DNA from: Salinirubellus litoreus
Lineage (GTDB): Archaea; Halobacteriota; Halobacteria; Halobacteriales; Haloarculaceae
NCBI RefSeq assembly: GCF_037335815.1
Contig: NZ_CP147842.1
Coordinates: 248,001 to 312,000 of the forward strand
Length of the DNA stretch: 64,000 nt
Reading direction: 5' to 3'
Each line of letters opens with the position of its first letter. The stretch's first letter is position 1. Positions 52,643-61,547 of this stretch are shown piece after piece. Made by a program: the position numbers and the translations under genes. The notes below the pieces were generated by a model. It had not been told where the DNA came from and made no database searches. It saw nothing but the letters and a program-made list of their open reading frames with translations.

Positions 52643-53200
52643 TATATAGCATGGTAGGTTCCTCGGACGTACTCTCTCCGGGCTTTATCCGGAGAGGCGC
52701 TGGCCTATGGAGAGGCACGTTCGGTCCACGACGGACCGACCGGCTGACTCACACCGCTTTAATTCTCGGTGGCCTCGAACGCGGTCGTTTCACGAGTCGG
52801 TTACTCCGACCCGGAGGGACGGCGGCATCGGCCCCGAGTTTCTGCACATCGCCGGGATGTTTAATCCGGGGCACGCCTACGGGTGCCCCTACACCCGAGT
52901 CATTTTGGCTCGGATGCAGTACCATGACACACAATCAACACTCAGTTAGCAGTACCGCTCACGTTCGGAAACCGGACGGTCGAAGAACAGTGGGAAAGAC
53001 GGCACCCTGTCGGCTTCCTCCCGCGTTCACGAGACGCGGTTCGTCTCGTGCAGCCCACGAGAACGCCTCTGGCGTTCTCGGGACGCCTGAAGACGCGGGT
53101 ATCCGCCTCGATTCTCTATGATCTCGAACATCTCGGCCTATGTCTTCCACGGGTTGGTGCAGACCAAGCGGTTATCGACCCATGTCTCCAATCGCTAGTC
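52643..53200. other. intergenic region with IS200/IS605-like end and nested hairpins
   Basis: No gene. 53011-53105 contains an outer pair CCCGCG (53020-53025) and CGCGGG (53094-53099), with the CCTGAAGACGCGGGTATCC context typical of haloarchaeal IS200/IS605-type left ends. Inside are two perfect stems: CACGAGACG/CGTCTCGTG (53028-53050) and CGAGAACGCC/GGCGTTCTCG (53058-53080). Also CTCTCCGG...CCGGAGAG near 52673-52696. Probably a solo end of a lost element, or a structured RNA. Confidence 0.45.
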
Positions 53201-53545
53201 ATGAGTACGCAGGGCCGTGATGACCAGGGCCGGTTTGGGCCGAAGATGCGCGACCAGGATGTACTGAAAGCGTTCGACTACGACACGACTGACGAGGACC
53301 CGTACCTCACGGTGAAAGAGGTGACTGCCGCGCTTGCCGAGCACTTCGGTATCGAGGTGAGCGACGAGGCCGTTCGGACTCGACTCGAAGCGCTGCGAGA
53401 CGACGAAATCATTGCCAAGCGCCGGTTCGGAGCGGGTGTCGCCTATCGGGCACTCGTTGCGCCGCAGCTGGCCGACGATGTCGAAGCCGTGTCGAACGAT
53501 CGTCGCCGGACGGCTCGTGAGGAGTTCGTCTCCCTCGAGAACTGA
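53201..53545 (+). CDS. winged-HTH protein (antitoxin/regulator type)
   Basis: A 114-residue protein from ATG 53201. The lead GRDDQGRFGPKMRDQDVLKA is shared with the small HTH at 26211-26444. A winged HTH follows (YLTVKEVTAALAEHFGIEVS, then VRTRLEALRDDEIIAKRRFG). In haloarchaea such proteins often head RelE-type toxin loci, and the next frame looks like a RelE start. It probably represses the locus. Confidence 0.75.
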   Translation: MSTQGRDDQGRFGPKMRDQDVLKAFDYDTTDEDPYLTVKEVTAALAEHFGIEVSDEAVRTRLEALRDDEIIAKRRFGAGVAYRALVAPQLADDVEAVSNDRRRTAREEFVSLEN

Positions 53546-53551
53546 TCGCGA

Positions 53552-53794
53552 ATGGCCGACGTGTTGTTACACCCTGGCGTAGGGACGGGGTTGCAGCGAC
53601 AGCAACCTGATCTCAAATCCAGCGGGGCAGATCAGCAAGCGCACACGAAATCGCTAGACTCCGCGTTGTCGAGCCACTTTGTCGAAAGGGTACGCGCTGG
53701 CTCTCTGTCGACCCATCCCGATTACCACTCGACAGACTGCAGCCGTGCGGTTTTCACTCGAAACCCGGTGTGTCGAGCCATTCGAACGCACTGA
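53552..53794 (+). pseudogene. RelE-family toxin remnant
   Basis: Starting 6 bp after the HTH gene, MADVLLHPGVGTGLQRQQPD followed by LKS matches the expected beginning of a haloarchaeal RelE toxin. The frame then becomes unrelated sequence and ends at 53794 without the RelE core. The toxin has been truncated or replaced, leaving the HTH protein without partner. Confidence 0.45.
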
Positions 53795-53840
53795 TAGAGA
53801 GGTGGGGGATACCCTGAGGTGGCGGGGAACAGACGGAACG

Positions 53841-54017
53841 ATGGCAGATGACCTGCGGGAGCAATACGAAGGGATGGGGACACTCGTGACGACGGCGCTC
53901 CGAAAGCGACCGTCACTGACGAGTGAGACGGACCCGGCTGACGACAGTGTGGGGACCGCCGAACGAGGGCCGATGAGGGACAGAAACCGAATCCCGATCG
54001 AACGCAGGCAGGAATAG
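53841..54017 (+). CDS. possible small hypothetical protein
   Basis: A 58-residue charged frame (MADDLREQYEGMGTLVTTAL onward). Composition is acceptable for a haloarchaeon in the first half but Arg-rich in the second. No motif; may be a remnant. Kept because its beginning resembles a real acidic N-terminus. Confidence 0.25.
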   Translation: MADDLREQYEGMGTLVTTALRKRPSLTSETDPADDSVGTAERGPMRDRNRIPIERRQE

Positions 54018-54124
54018 CGCGGGTGTCGATGGACGCGCCCGGAGACGGAGCGCTGCAGACAAAATCGACGACGTATCGGTCGTGCCGTCGGAAGTCTGAA
54101 GTGTATGGACTTCGAACTTTACAT

Positions 54125-54838
54125 ATGGCTCCTGACCGCAATCGCGATCGCGTTCGTCCGGATGGCGGGATCGACACGCTGGACCCCCCTCCGATCGATG
54201 TGGTGGACGAAGAGACGCTTGAGCCGGAGACGCTGGCCCAGAACGCGCCTCGGCTCGAAACAATCGTGGAACTGCTCAACCGCCCGGCACTCGCCCGTGT
54301 CTACGTCTACATTTGCTACTGGGGCCCGGTCGCCCCACCAGAAGTCATGGATGCGCTCGACGTCTCGAAATCGACGACCTACGAGTACGTCGATCGACTG
54401 GTCGACCTCGGTCTCGTCGAGCGCGACGACTCGACCCGCCCCCAGCAGCTGACCGCCGACCCGATCGTCATCGTCGAGCAGTACGTCCCGATCGTCATCA
54501 CGCCGACGGTCCTCCACGCCCTCGCACTCCAGGAGATCGACGAGGATGTCGAGTACTTCGTGGACCGATACGGTCTCGGCAAGCTCATCGCCGCGTTGCG
54601 CGGTGCCGGGCTCCACTTCGCGGGCAACACGACCCAGCGGATGGTCGCTAGCGACATCGACGTGCGCGAAACGGAGGCGATGATGATCATCTACGCGCTC
54701 AAACCCGCACTGGTCGTCGGCCGGGAGCACGATCCGTTCTTCGAGTATCTCTTCCCGGATGTACACGACGAGATGGATCTCCCGGATCCGGATACCGTGG
54801 AAAACGCCCCGACGCGATCGTCGGATACCGACGGGTGA
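54125..54838 (+). CDS. DUF7437-like winged-HTH regulator
   Basis: A 237-residue protein from ATG 54125; sequence upstream in frame is not haloarchaeal. A ~50-residue acidic lead is followed by a winged HTH (ETIVELLNRPALARVYVYIC, VSKSTTYEYVDRLVDLGLVE). A second domain follows (ITPTVLHALALQEIDEDVEY, DRYGLGKLIAALRGAGLHF, RETEAMMIIYALKPALVV), which is the layout of haloarchaeal DUF7437 proteins. Ligand unknown. A regulator is likely. Confidence 0.75.
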   Translation: MAPDRNRDRVRPDGGIDTLDPPPIDVVDEETLEPETLAQNAPRLETIVELLNRPALARVYVYICYWGPVAPPEVMDALDVSKSTTYEYVDRLVDLGLVERDDSTRPQQLTADPIVIVEQYVPIVITPTVLHALALQEIDEDVEYFVDRYGLGKLIAALRGAGLHFAGNTTQRMVASDIDVRETEAMMIIYALKPALVVGREHDPFFEYLFPDVHDEMDLPDPDTVENAPTRSSDTDG

Positions 54839-54865
54839 GTCCGTCGGATAGGGCGAGACACGCCG

Positions 54866-54973
54866 TTAGCTGCTGACCAGGACGTCCTCGTCGACGAACC
54901 GAATGAGATACTGCCGCGCCTCCTCGGGGGACAACTCATCCAACCGCTCGGGATGGTCGCGGTCCGTAGGCAT
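54866..54973 (-). CDS. possible 35-aa peptide
   Basis: A 35-residue acidic frame (ATG 54973: PTDRDHPERLDELSPEEARQ, then YLIRFVDEDVLVSS), ending convergent to the DUF7437-like gene. Helical, well-composed, and 3 bp after the stop of the broken gene upstream, so it may be its co-transcribed partner. Too short for certainty. Confidence 0.35.
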   Translation of the reverse strand: MPTDRDHPERLDELSPEEARQYLIRFVDEDVLVSS

Positions 54974-54975
54974 CC

Positions 54976-55402
54976 TCACGGTGGATTTGATGCACTATTC
55001 AGCCGATCCAGATCCCCGGTCTCGTATGTCGCTCGCCACATCGTATGGACGGCACGCGTCATGAGTGACACCTCGGTCACGTCGATACAGGAGGGGTTCG
55101 GCTGCCGTCGTCGCGGCCTCGGGTGGCGGGTGGAAATGGGTCTCGGGGGAGTGTGTATTCGGGTGGCGATCGAAGCGTCAGTTGCCGTCGTCGCTATCGA
55201 CGTCATGGAACGAATACATCCCCAGTTCGCTCCACTGGATATCGAACCGGGCGCTCTCGGCGTCGCCAAACCCATCGCTGCGACTGATCTGCAGTTCCGT
55301 GGCGTCGACGAGCGGGTCGAGTTCGAGCCACAGGTCACGAATCCGCTGGAGCGCCGGCAGATCGATCGGCCCGAGCTCGCCGGCACGGTCGTCGTCGGTC
55401 AT
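54976..55402 (-). pseudogene. TumE-like/HFHPPP-motif hypothetical protein, broken
   Basis: From ATG 55402 the frame reads MTDDDRAGELGPIDLPALQR and further to DVDSDDGN, then TGA. The same frame continues RFDRHPNTHSPETHFHPPPE. A frameshift near 55095 then leads into PSCIDVTEVSLMTRAVHTMW and a stop at 54976. The His-rich THFHPPPE segment and the ending are typical of a small haloarchaeal family seen near HTH genes, possibly a toxin type. One stop plus one frameshift make it inactive. Confidence 0.55.
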
Positions 55403-55493
55403 TGGCTCCGGTGGAGGCACACCCGTAGGCGTGCGCTTGAACAGCGGGACGTTGAACGCGAACGGAGAGTATAAGCCTCCTGCCGACTGTGTC

Positions 55494-55540
<47 letters not shown>

Positions 55541-55658
55541 TTAGCTTACCCAGATCTGGTCCTGTGGATTGACTGTCTCCGTCCGAAAGGAGGTAGCTGC
55601 CAGAATGACTGGAATCGTTCATCTAACTCCGACGGAACACGCGAAACTGGACCGAGTA

Positions 55659-57314
55659 CTATGACAGACGCCGCCGGATGGCCGCCGTCGCATCGCCGAC
55701 GTACTCTTCGGCCGTCTCGATCGCGCGCTCCTCGAACGGCGGCGTCAGCACGCGGTGGGCACAGAGACGACCAGAGGCCGCGTTGTTCCCGGCGCCCGGC
55801 CACGTCGACGCCCCGCAGACGTAGAGGTCTTCGACGGGCGTGCCGTACCGCGACCAGCCGGGGAACGGTCGCCACAGGAAGTTCTGGCGGAGGTGGTGAC
55901 TCCCGGCGACGCTGTCGCCGCCGACGAGGTTGGGGTTCGTCGCTTCGAGGTCCGCGGGCGAGTGCACGTCACGATCCCGGATTGAGTCCCGGATTCCGGG
56001 GGCATACGTCTCGAGTTTGTCGAGAACGCGCTCGGCCATCGGCTCGGCTGCCACCTCCCAGTCGGTCGCCTCGATCTCGTCGGCTGCATCGCCCTCGATC
56101 TCCGAGGGGAGGGCCCGCACCTGGACCCAGAGGATATGCCCGTTGTCGGGCGTTCGGGTCTCGTCGACGGCGGTTGTCTGGCCGACGACGAGCAGCGGCG
56201 ATTCGGGGAGCTGGCCGTTCTGGGCAGCGGTGTACGTCTCCGCCAAGTCGTCGACGCTCGGGGCGATGTGGACGTACGCGAACTCCGACAGCTCCGCACC
56301 GGCCTCCCAATTCGGCAGGTCATCGAGTGCGAGATGGACCATCATCGTCCCCGGTCCGTACTCGTAGCGGTCGACTTTTTCGCGGAACGACCCAGGGAGG
56401 GCGTTGTCGTCTACGAGCCGGTCGTACAGCACCGTCGGCGTCAGATTCGCGACGACCGCTTCGCGAGCGCGGACCGTCGTGCCGTCGGCAAGCGTGACAC
56501 CGGTCGCCCGGCCGTTCTGGGTGTCGACGGCGGTGACCTCGGCGTTCGTGCGGATCTCGCCGCCGCGGGCCTCGATGAGTGTCGTCAACGCCTCGGGGAT
56601 CGCCGACGCGCCGCCAGTCGCGACGGAGATGCCCTCCGAGAGTGCAGTGAACGATTCGAGGAACGGAAACATTGCGCCGCCGGAGACGTCCGGGCCGAAG
56701 TCGATGTGGAGTCCCCAACAGGCCATCAGCGCTTTCGCCTCCGGCGTCTCGAAGTAGGCGTCGCCGAGCTCGCGCGTCGAGCTCAGGGGTATCTGTGCGA
56801 GATCGACGAGTCCGCTGGGGCCTTCCCGCCGAGCGGCGTCGAAGAGCGTCCGGCCGGCCGCGACGGAGGGGAGTGGCTGTCCCAGTAACGGTGCGAGGTT
56901 CTCGGCGAACCGGCCGAACTCCTCGTGGAGCGTCTCCCAGCCCTCGGCGTCGGCTGGGGAGTGCGCTTCGAACTCCTCACGGGTTCGGTCGGCGTCCTGA
57001 TAGACCCGGAGAGCGTCACCGCCCGGGTAGACGTTCGCGAACGGTTTGTCGGTCTGTGAGAACGCGAGCCCCGCCTCACGGAGTTCGTCGCCGAACTCCT
57101 CGAAGACCTGCGAGCCGAGGAAGAGGTTCTGGTTCGTCGAGTGGGTGTCGTGGATATAGCTCTCGCGAGTGAGTTCGTCGCTGCGAACCGAGCCGCCGGG
57201 CTTGTCGTTGCGTTCGAGCACGCAGACGTCCCAGTCCTCGTCGGCGAGGTACAGCGCTGCTGTGTGGCCGTTGTGTCCCGCCCCGACGACGATGGCGTCG
57301 TACGTTTCGGCCAT
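55659..57314 (-). CDS. FAD-dependent oxidoreductase, phytoene dehydrogenase / PYROXD2-like
   Basis: A 551-residue soluble flavoprotein. The N-terminal Rossmann motif is DAIVVGAGHNGHTAALYLAD (GxGxxG at 11-16), with an acidic residue at the end of the second strand (LERNDKPGGS). A C-terminal FAD signature is present (EDLYVCGASTWPGAGNNAAS near 500-520). It belongs to the NAD(P)/FAD amine-oxidase superfamily, in the branch of phytoene desaturase and human PYROXD2. The substrate is unknown: carotenoid or another polyene lipid is possible. Monocistronic; no carotenoid genes adjoin. Downstream lies a solo IS200/IS605 hairpin. Confidence 0.88.
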   Translation of the reverse strand: MAETYDAIVVGAGHNGHTAALYLADEDWDVCVLERNDKPGGSVRSDELTRESYIHDTHSTNQNLFLGSQVFEEFGDELREAGLAFSQTDKPFANVYPGGDALRVYQDADRTREEFEAHSPADAEGWETLHEEFGRFAENLAPLLGQPLPSVAAGRTLFDAARREGPSGLVDLAQIPLSSTRELGDAYFETPEAKALMACWGLHIDFGPDVSGGAMFPFLESFTALSEGISVATGGASAIPEALTTLIEARGGEIRTNAEVTAVDTQNGRATGVTLADGTTVRAREAVVANLTPTVLYDRLVDDNALPGSFREKVDRYEYGPGTMMVHLALDDLPNWEAGAELSEFAYVHIAPSVDDLAETYTAAQNGQLPESPLLVVGQTTAVDETRTPDNGHILWVQVRALPSEIEGDAADEIEATDWEVAAEPMAERVLDKLETYAPGIRDSIRDRDVHSPADLEATNPNLVGGDSVAGSHHLRQNFLWRPFPGWSRYGTPVEDLYVCGASTWPGAGNNAASGRLCAHRVLTPPFEERAIETAEEYVGDATAAIRRRLS

Positions 57315-57606
57315 GCCCCAAGAGTTGTTTCGACGGAGACAGAAAGCTTTCGGCGGATGGAGGTCGTCGCTGACCCGATCGGCAGTAGCACGGCTCGCTC
57401 AGGAGGGGCTGTCGTTCCTCGATTTGTCTCACGTCTTTGGGACGATCGTCGACAAGAGAAGTCATTCGGACTTCCACATCTGCTCCACTGGTGAGCGCCG
57501 CGAGTGGCCACGGCAACCATGACCCCGCCCCCAGAGCACTCAATGAGGTTGATGCTCCCATCTCCTGATGAGCGATCTCTAAATTAACGAATAAACTATC
57601 TTTCTT
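57315..57606. other. gene-free upstream region
   Basis: No gene supported; frames are Arg/Ser-rich. It should contain the promoter of the leftward flavoenzyme gene, but I cannot point to a clear TATA element. Confidence 0.3.
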
Positions 57607-57972
57607 CAAGGAGAGAATCCCACCGTTTACGGCGGGCGTGAATCCGACAATTCCTCCACGGACCACGTTCTGACGCTAATATGGATATTTAAGTAACCTC
57701 ACATCGTAGCATGACGTACACCGAGGCGGTCTCACCGCCACCTAAATGCACAATATCGGGACTCCGAGAACCAGAATGTTCGAGACACCCTCTCGAACCG
57801 CTGTGGTGTCTCGGTCAAGATAACTCCGAGTCCCCTGCCGGGGATAGGAGTAACGGCGGTGTGGCCCCGCCATCGGCTCGTCATGCCGACGAGTCGTCAA
57901 CCAGTAAATATCCCAAACCAGCGGTGCGGTGCCGTGGGAAGCCCCGTCGTTTACGACGGGGAGGAGGTCACG
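57607..57972. mobile_element. IS200/IS605-like relic A (non-autonomous)
   Basis: Bounded on the left by CAAGGAGAGAATCCCACCG with a hairpin at 57619-57637, then GAATCCGACAA, and on the right by CCCCGTCGTTTACGACGGGG (57942-57961) followed by AGGAGGTCACG. The inner part shares ordered words with relic B at 59203-59698: ACCACGTTC, GAGGCGGTCT, ACAATATC, TAACTCCGAGTC, GAGTAACGGCGGT. No coding capacity is left. Such ends are those of IS200/IS605-family (tnpB-carrying) elements in haloarchaea. Confidence 0.55.
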
Positions 57973-58181
57973 TCTTCGCTCCTGTTACGATTGCTACGAT
58001 TCAGTACAGTCGTATCTATCACAACTGCCGGACCCGGCCACTGATTGCGGGTTTTAATAAAGCTTCATCAGTAGATGATTGAGCGTGTTCATCGCTTCGT
58101 CTCGCATCCTCATCGAGGCCCATCTGTAGTCCGCCCCACGGAAATATATAAATAGACACTGTCTGTCGATTGACTCGAATC

Positions 58182-59063
58182 ATGTTGCCAGTTCAATTAG
58201 GGTTACCACTCGACCCACAGCAGTACATCCCACCACTGGTCAGTGCAGTCGTAACAGTTGTGTTGTTCGTCGTCGCGTTCGTGGCCATCTACCTGCTCGG
58301 GAAATACTTCATGACCCGCGCAGTGAGGGGGAGTCTCCAGCACCGGGACTTCGACGACACCCTTATCGACCTCGCCGTGAGCACGACGGTCGTCGTAACT
58401 GCCGTCGTGGCAGTCGCGCTGGCTGCGACGATTGCCGGGGCAGGCGTCGTTCTCTCGGCGTTTGCCGTCTTGGCTGGTGCGCTCGCGCTCGCCGTCGGCT
58501 TCGCTGCGCAGGACCTCATCGCCAACTTCGTCGCTGGGGTGTTCATCATCCAGGACGAACCGTTTACGGTCGGTGACTGGATCGAGTGGGACGGCAACGG
58601 CGGCGTCGTCCGAGAGGTCCAACTCCGCGTGACGAAACTGGATACGTTCGACAACCAGCTGGTCACCGTCCCGAACAGCGACCTCGCCAGCGCGGCCGTG
58701 ATCAACAACGTGGCGAACGAGAGGCGCCGGGTGTCGGTGGGCTTCGGCATCGGCTACGAGGACGACATCGAACAGGCCCGCGACGCCATCATCGATGAGG
58801 GCTCGCGGATCGATGGGGTCCTCAGCGACCCTGCACCGGCGGCTCCCGTCACCTCGCTCGGTGACTCGGCGGTCGTCCTCGACGGCCGGATTTGGATCGA
58901 TCCGGACGAGAGCGGCTACGGGGCGGTCCGTGCGCAGTTCGTCGAGGGCGTCAAAGAGCGCTTCGACGCCGAGGGAATCGACATGCCGTACCCCAACACG
59001 GAACTCTCGGGCGAAATCGAGGTTACGAACGTGGGTAGTACCGAAGGAATTACTGGCGACTGA
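58182..59063 (+). CDS. MscS-family mechanosensitive channel
   Basis: A 293-residue membrane protein from ATG 58182, about 30 bp after the TATA box ATATATAAAT (58144-58153), so leaderless. Three TM helices: ~15-40, 62-85 and the pore helix ~88-115 (AFAVLAGALALAVGFAAQDL), followed by the MscS beta domain (FIIQDEPFTVGDWIEWDGNG, then VTVPNSDLASAAVINN) and a C-terminal alpha/beta domain. It opens under hypo-osmotic shock to release solutes. Flanked by two related IS200/IS605 relics, so the gene may have been shuffled. Confidence 0.92.
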   Translation: MLPVQLGLPLDPQQYIPPLVSAVVTVVLFVVAFVAIYLLGKYFMTRAVRGSLQHRDFDDTLIDLAVSTTVVVTAVVAVALAATIAGAGVVLSAFAVLAGALALAVGFAAQDLIANFVAGVFIIQDEPFTVGDWIEWDGNGGVVREVQLRVTKLDTFDNQLVTVPNSDLASAAVINNVANERRRVSVGFGIGYEDDIEQARDAIIDEGSRIDGVLSDPAPAAPVTSLGDSAVVLDGRIWIDPDESGYGAVRAQFVEGVKERFDAEGIDMPYPNTELSGEIEVTNVGSTEGITGD

Positions 59064-59202
59064 ACGAGACAATCCTCGACGCCATAGAACGTCCCTCGTG
59101 GGAGCTCTCCTGTGTAACGTGTGAGAAGCGTGAGAGACGCGGGGTATGCGACGGAGATTCGTCGAAACGACTATACGTTTAGTTTCGGGGCGTTATAGAG
59201 AG

Positions 59203-59698
59203 CAAGGAGAATACCTGACCCTTCAGGATCAGGATGAATCCGACAATACACTACACGAACCACGTTCGATGGCTGTTCTGAGTTTCCAATCCGTAGTTTC
59301 AAGTCTTGTTCCTTCGTAGCAGTGAGCACGGTCAGGTCGGAACGGAGCGATTCCGAACGACCTTCGGAGGCGGTCTACCCGCCACTAATGAGACAATATC
59401 CGAAACGCCAACACGGTGCACACGAACGCAGAAACGTTCGGCTCGTGCCTGTTGGTCGAGCAAGCCCAAAGGTAACTCCGAGTCCGTTGAAGCGACGTTG
59501 ACTCCCTGCTGGCAAAAACAACAGATGGGAGTCGATTGACGCCGAGGATAAGAGTAACGGCGGTTTGGTACCGCCAGTCAGCCACTGTCCACGATGGCTG
59601 GGTTAAACGGGTTCCCGAAAAGTGGCAGAGACATGGTTGCGAACCTGAAACTCCCAACGCTCGGGATTCCTGCGTCTTCAGGCGCAGGAGGATGTCAA
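59203..59698. mobile_element. IS200/IS605-like relic B (non-autonomous)
   Basis: Left end CAAGGAGAATACCTGACCC with a hairpin at 59214-59233 and GAATCCGACAAT; right end CCTGCGTCTTCAGGCGCAGG (59669-59688) followed by AGGATGTCAA. It shares a series of ordered words with relic A. An inner frame ends in GNSESVEATLTP, reminiscent of the tail of haloarchaeal TnpB proteins, so this may be the 3-prime part of a tnpB unit including its guide-RNA segment. Not enough remains for a protein. Confidence 0.55.
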
Positions 59699-59893
59699 TT
59701 CGGATGCCATCGACCTCCCGAGCATCTGGGCGTACATGATCCCGGCTGACTCAAACAACCTCATAGCAAACCCGCTGACGTTGTCGATCTGAATTTCGCC
59801 TCGGTCTTCCACTATCTGCTGTACACGACGTAGTGTTCTCGGTCCAGTCCGGCAGAATAGTATTGCCCCAAGTGGGTTGAAAGATTTCAGAGG
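59678..59893 (-). pseudogene. C-terminal fragment of an unknown protein
   Basis: The minus strand reads GPRTLRRVQQIVEDRGEIQI, then DNVSGFAMRLFESAGIMYAQ and ends with TGA at 59678 inside the right end of relic B. The frame has good coding character but no start. The element seems to have cut this gene. Family not recognised. Confidence 0.35.
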
Positions 59894-60252
59894 ATGCTGA
59901 TCTCGGAATCGGCCTGACCGATCGATTGGGGGGGACCACCTTTCTGAATGACGTTGAATGCCCGCATCAGATCTGTCCGGGAGATGATCCCGATGAGCGA
60001 GCCGACACGCCCGAATCGCGACCGACGTTCGGCCTCGACGACGGCGAAACCGACGGCATCGTGCTCGCGAACGCCCTCGACGTCGACGGGTTTCTGACCG
60101 ACGAGTTCGGCGGCACGAATTTCGCGCTCATCCATGCGGTCCTGCAGGGCCCGCGTATCGTCCCGACACCACGGTTGCTCTGTGATTACGCTCGCAACGA
60201 CCACATGGCCCACGAAGCAGCACGGACGCTCATCGTAACCATTAGCACGCAT
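59887..60252 (-). pseudogene. CBS-domain protein fragment
   Basis: The minus strand ends with AERRSRFGRVGSLIGIISRT, then DLMRAFNVIQKGG, the last strand and helix of a CBS domain, preceded by MDEREIRAAELVGQKPVDVE. The beginning (MRANGYDERP...) seems frameshifted and lacks a first CBS repeat. Probably a truncated CBS pair protein. A plus-strand frame over the same DNA is its mirror image and not real. Confidence 0.5.
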
Positions 60253-60366
60253 CGGAGTTGGGAGAACAGCCCCTACATCGCTCAATTATTGGCTCTCTTG
60301 GAGTAGAAGTACGGCCCGAGCACGGTGACCCAGTCGTTTAGGTTTCCGTAGAACGATGGTATTACC

Positions 60367-60699
60367 GTGAAATACGCGAGTGTCAGCGTCAAGTTCCCGG
60401 TCGAGTTCGACACCGAGATCGAGCGGTTCCTCGATGAAACAGGGATCTACACGAACAAGAGCGAGTTCATCAAGGAAGCCTGCCGCGCCCACCTCCGCGA
60501 ACTCAACGACGACACGGCAATCGCTGCGCTTCGGCTCGAGCAGCTGCTCGCGCAGGCTGAACAGAGCCGCAAGTCCGATAGTGAGATCGACGCCGAGCTC
60601 GCGGCGCTCGGCGAAAAAGTCGATGCGGACGACCTCGAACAAGCCGTCGAAGAGGCACGGGAGGAAACGTCCGAGCAGGTGTACGGGTCGGATGCGTGA
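60367..60699 (+). CDS. ribbon-helix-helix antitoxin
   Basis: A 110-residue protein from GTG 60367. The RHH is KYASVSVKFPVEFDTEIERF with the second helix KSEFIKEACRAHLREL. The rest is a long acidic helix (DSEIDAELAALGEKVDADDL, then EQAVEEAREET) suited to wrap a toxin. Its TGA overlaps the start of a PIN-type frame (GTGA), the classical antitoxin-toxin arrangement. Confidence 0.8.
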   Translation: MKYASVSVKFPVEFDTEIERFLDETGIYTNKSEFIKEACRAHLRELNDDTAIAALRLEQLLAQAEQSRKSDSEIDAELAALGEKVDADDLEQAVEEAREETSEQVYGSDA

Positions 60700-60875
60700 G
60701 GATTCTCGATACGGATCTGTGGGTCTTCAGGACGCTGCGAACCAACGAGCAGGCCGCTGGATTGCTTGCCGCAATCGGCCGCGGTGAGACGACGTCGGCG
60801 ATTAACGCGCACATGGTCCAGAGGCGCTGGCTGCAGGGAACGCCTCGCTTCCCTCGTGACCGACCATTCAGCTAG
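60696..60875 (+). pseudogene. PIN-domain toxin, truncated
   Basis: From GTG 60696 the frame reads RILDTDLWVFRTLRTNEQAA, then AIGRGETTSAINAHMVQ, the first third of a haloarchaeal PIN toxin with its first catalytic Asp. It then turns into unrelated sequence and stops at 60875. The remaining acidic residues are missing, so no nuclease can form. The upstream antitoxin is therefore an orphan. Confidence 0.65.
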
Positions 60876-60890
60876 ATTGCATCGGGGTGG

Positions 60891-61343
60891 ATGAGAGCAC
60901 CCTCCTCAGAAACGATTATCGGCTGGCGTGAGAGAGTCCAGCGTGTGACTGCTGACATCGCGTATCCCTCCGTTGACCTCATCCTCGATCTCCACGAGCA
61001 GATTGTCGAGGAAGGCGACGCCACGGAACCCGGAGTCCGATCGGAGGACGCGATTGAATCCGCGCTGCAGTACATTTCGGAGGGGTTCTTCGACGAGGTG
61101 CCTCAGACCATTCACGAAAAAGCGGTGCATCTGATGCGGTTTCTTGTTGCGGATCATCCGTTCGTCGACGGGAACAAGCGAACGGCGCTCCGAACGGTAG
61201 TCGTCTTCTACATGCTGAACGGGTACACGTTCGACTACGGTGACGAAATTCGCGCCTTGCTGCACCGCTTCGCGACCGACGAAGCCGCCGTCGACACCGA
61301 AACAGCAGTCGTCTACTTCCGAGCGTGCGCTCGTCGCAACTGA
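60891..61343 (+). CDS. Doc/Fic-family (death-on-curing) toxin
   Basis: A 150-residue protein. The Fic/Doc motif HPFVDGNKRTA stands at residues 89-99, matching HxFx(D/N)GNKRxA exactly. The first helices (YPSVDLILDLHEQIVEEGDA, then SEDAIESALQYISEGFFDEV) are those of archaeal Doc proteins. Doc phosphorylates EF-Tu in the phage P1 case; the target here is not known. Usually the antitoxin precedes Doc. Here the small gene 61362-61547 follows it and may be the partner. Confidence 0.88.
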   Translation: MRAPSSETIIGWRERVQRVTADIAYPSVDLILDLHEQIVEEGDATEPGVRSEDAIESALQYISEGFFDEVPQTIHEKAVHLMRFLVADHPFVDGNKRTALRTVVVFYMLNGYTFDYGDEIRALLHRFATDEAAVDTETAVVYFRACARRN

Positions 61344-61361
61344 TAAAGGGACACACAGAGT

Positions 61362-61547
61362 ATGTTCGACACAGAGATGGCGTCCAGCACCGATTCCTCG
61401 GCGACGGTCGACGACGAAGTCCGCCAGCTGTACGAGCGCTATCAGGCGGCCGAGACCGACGAGGAGCGGCATGCGATCGCCCTAGAGATGGGAAAACTCG
61501 ACGGGCGACGCCACGCAGAGATCTACGCGGCACTCGAGGACGAGTGA
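61362..61547 (+). CDS. small acidic protein downstream of Doc, possible antitoxin
   Basis: A 61-residue acidic, helical protein (DDEVRQLYERYQAAETDEER, then HAIALEMGKLDGRRHAEIYA), 18 bp after the Doc stop. No DNA-binding motif. Its tight linkage suggests it is the Doc partner. Family not recognised. Confidence 0.6.
   Translation: MFDTEMASSTDSSATVDDEVRQLYERYQAAETDEERHAIALEMGKLDGRRHAEIYAALEDE

Noticed and set aside
59926..60306. 126-codon plus-strand frame
   Set aside because: Overlaps the CBS-domain fragment on the other strand, whose reading makes sense; the plus frame has no motif.
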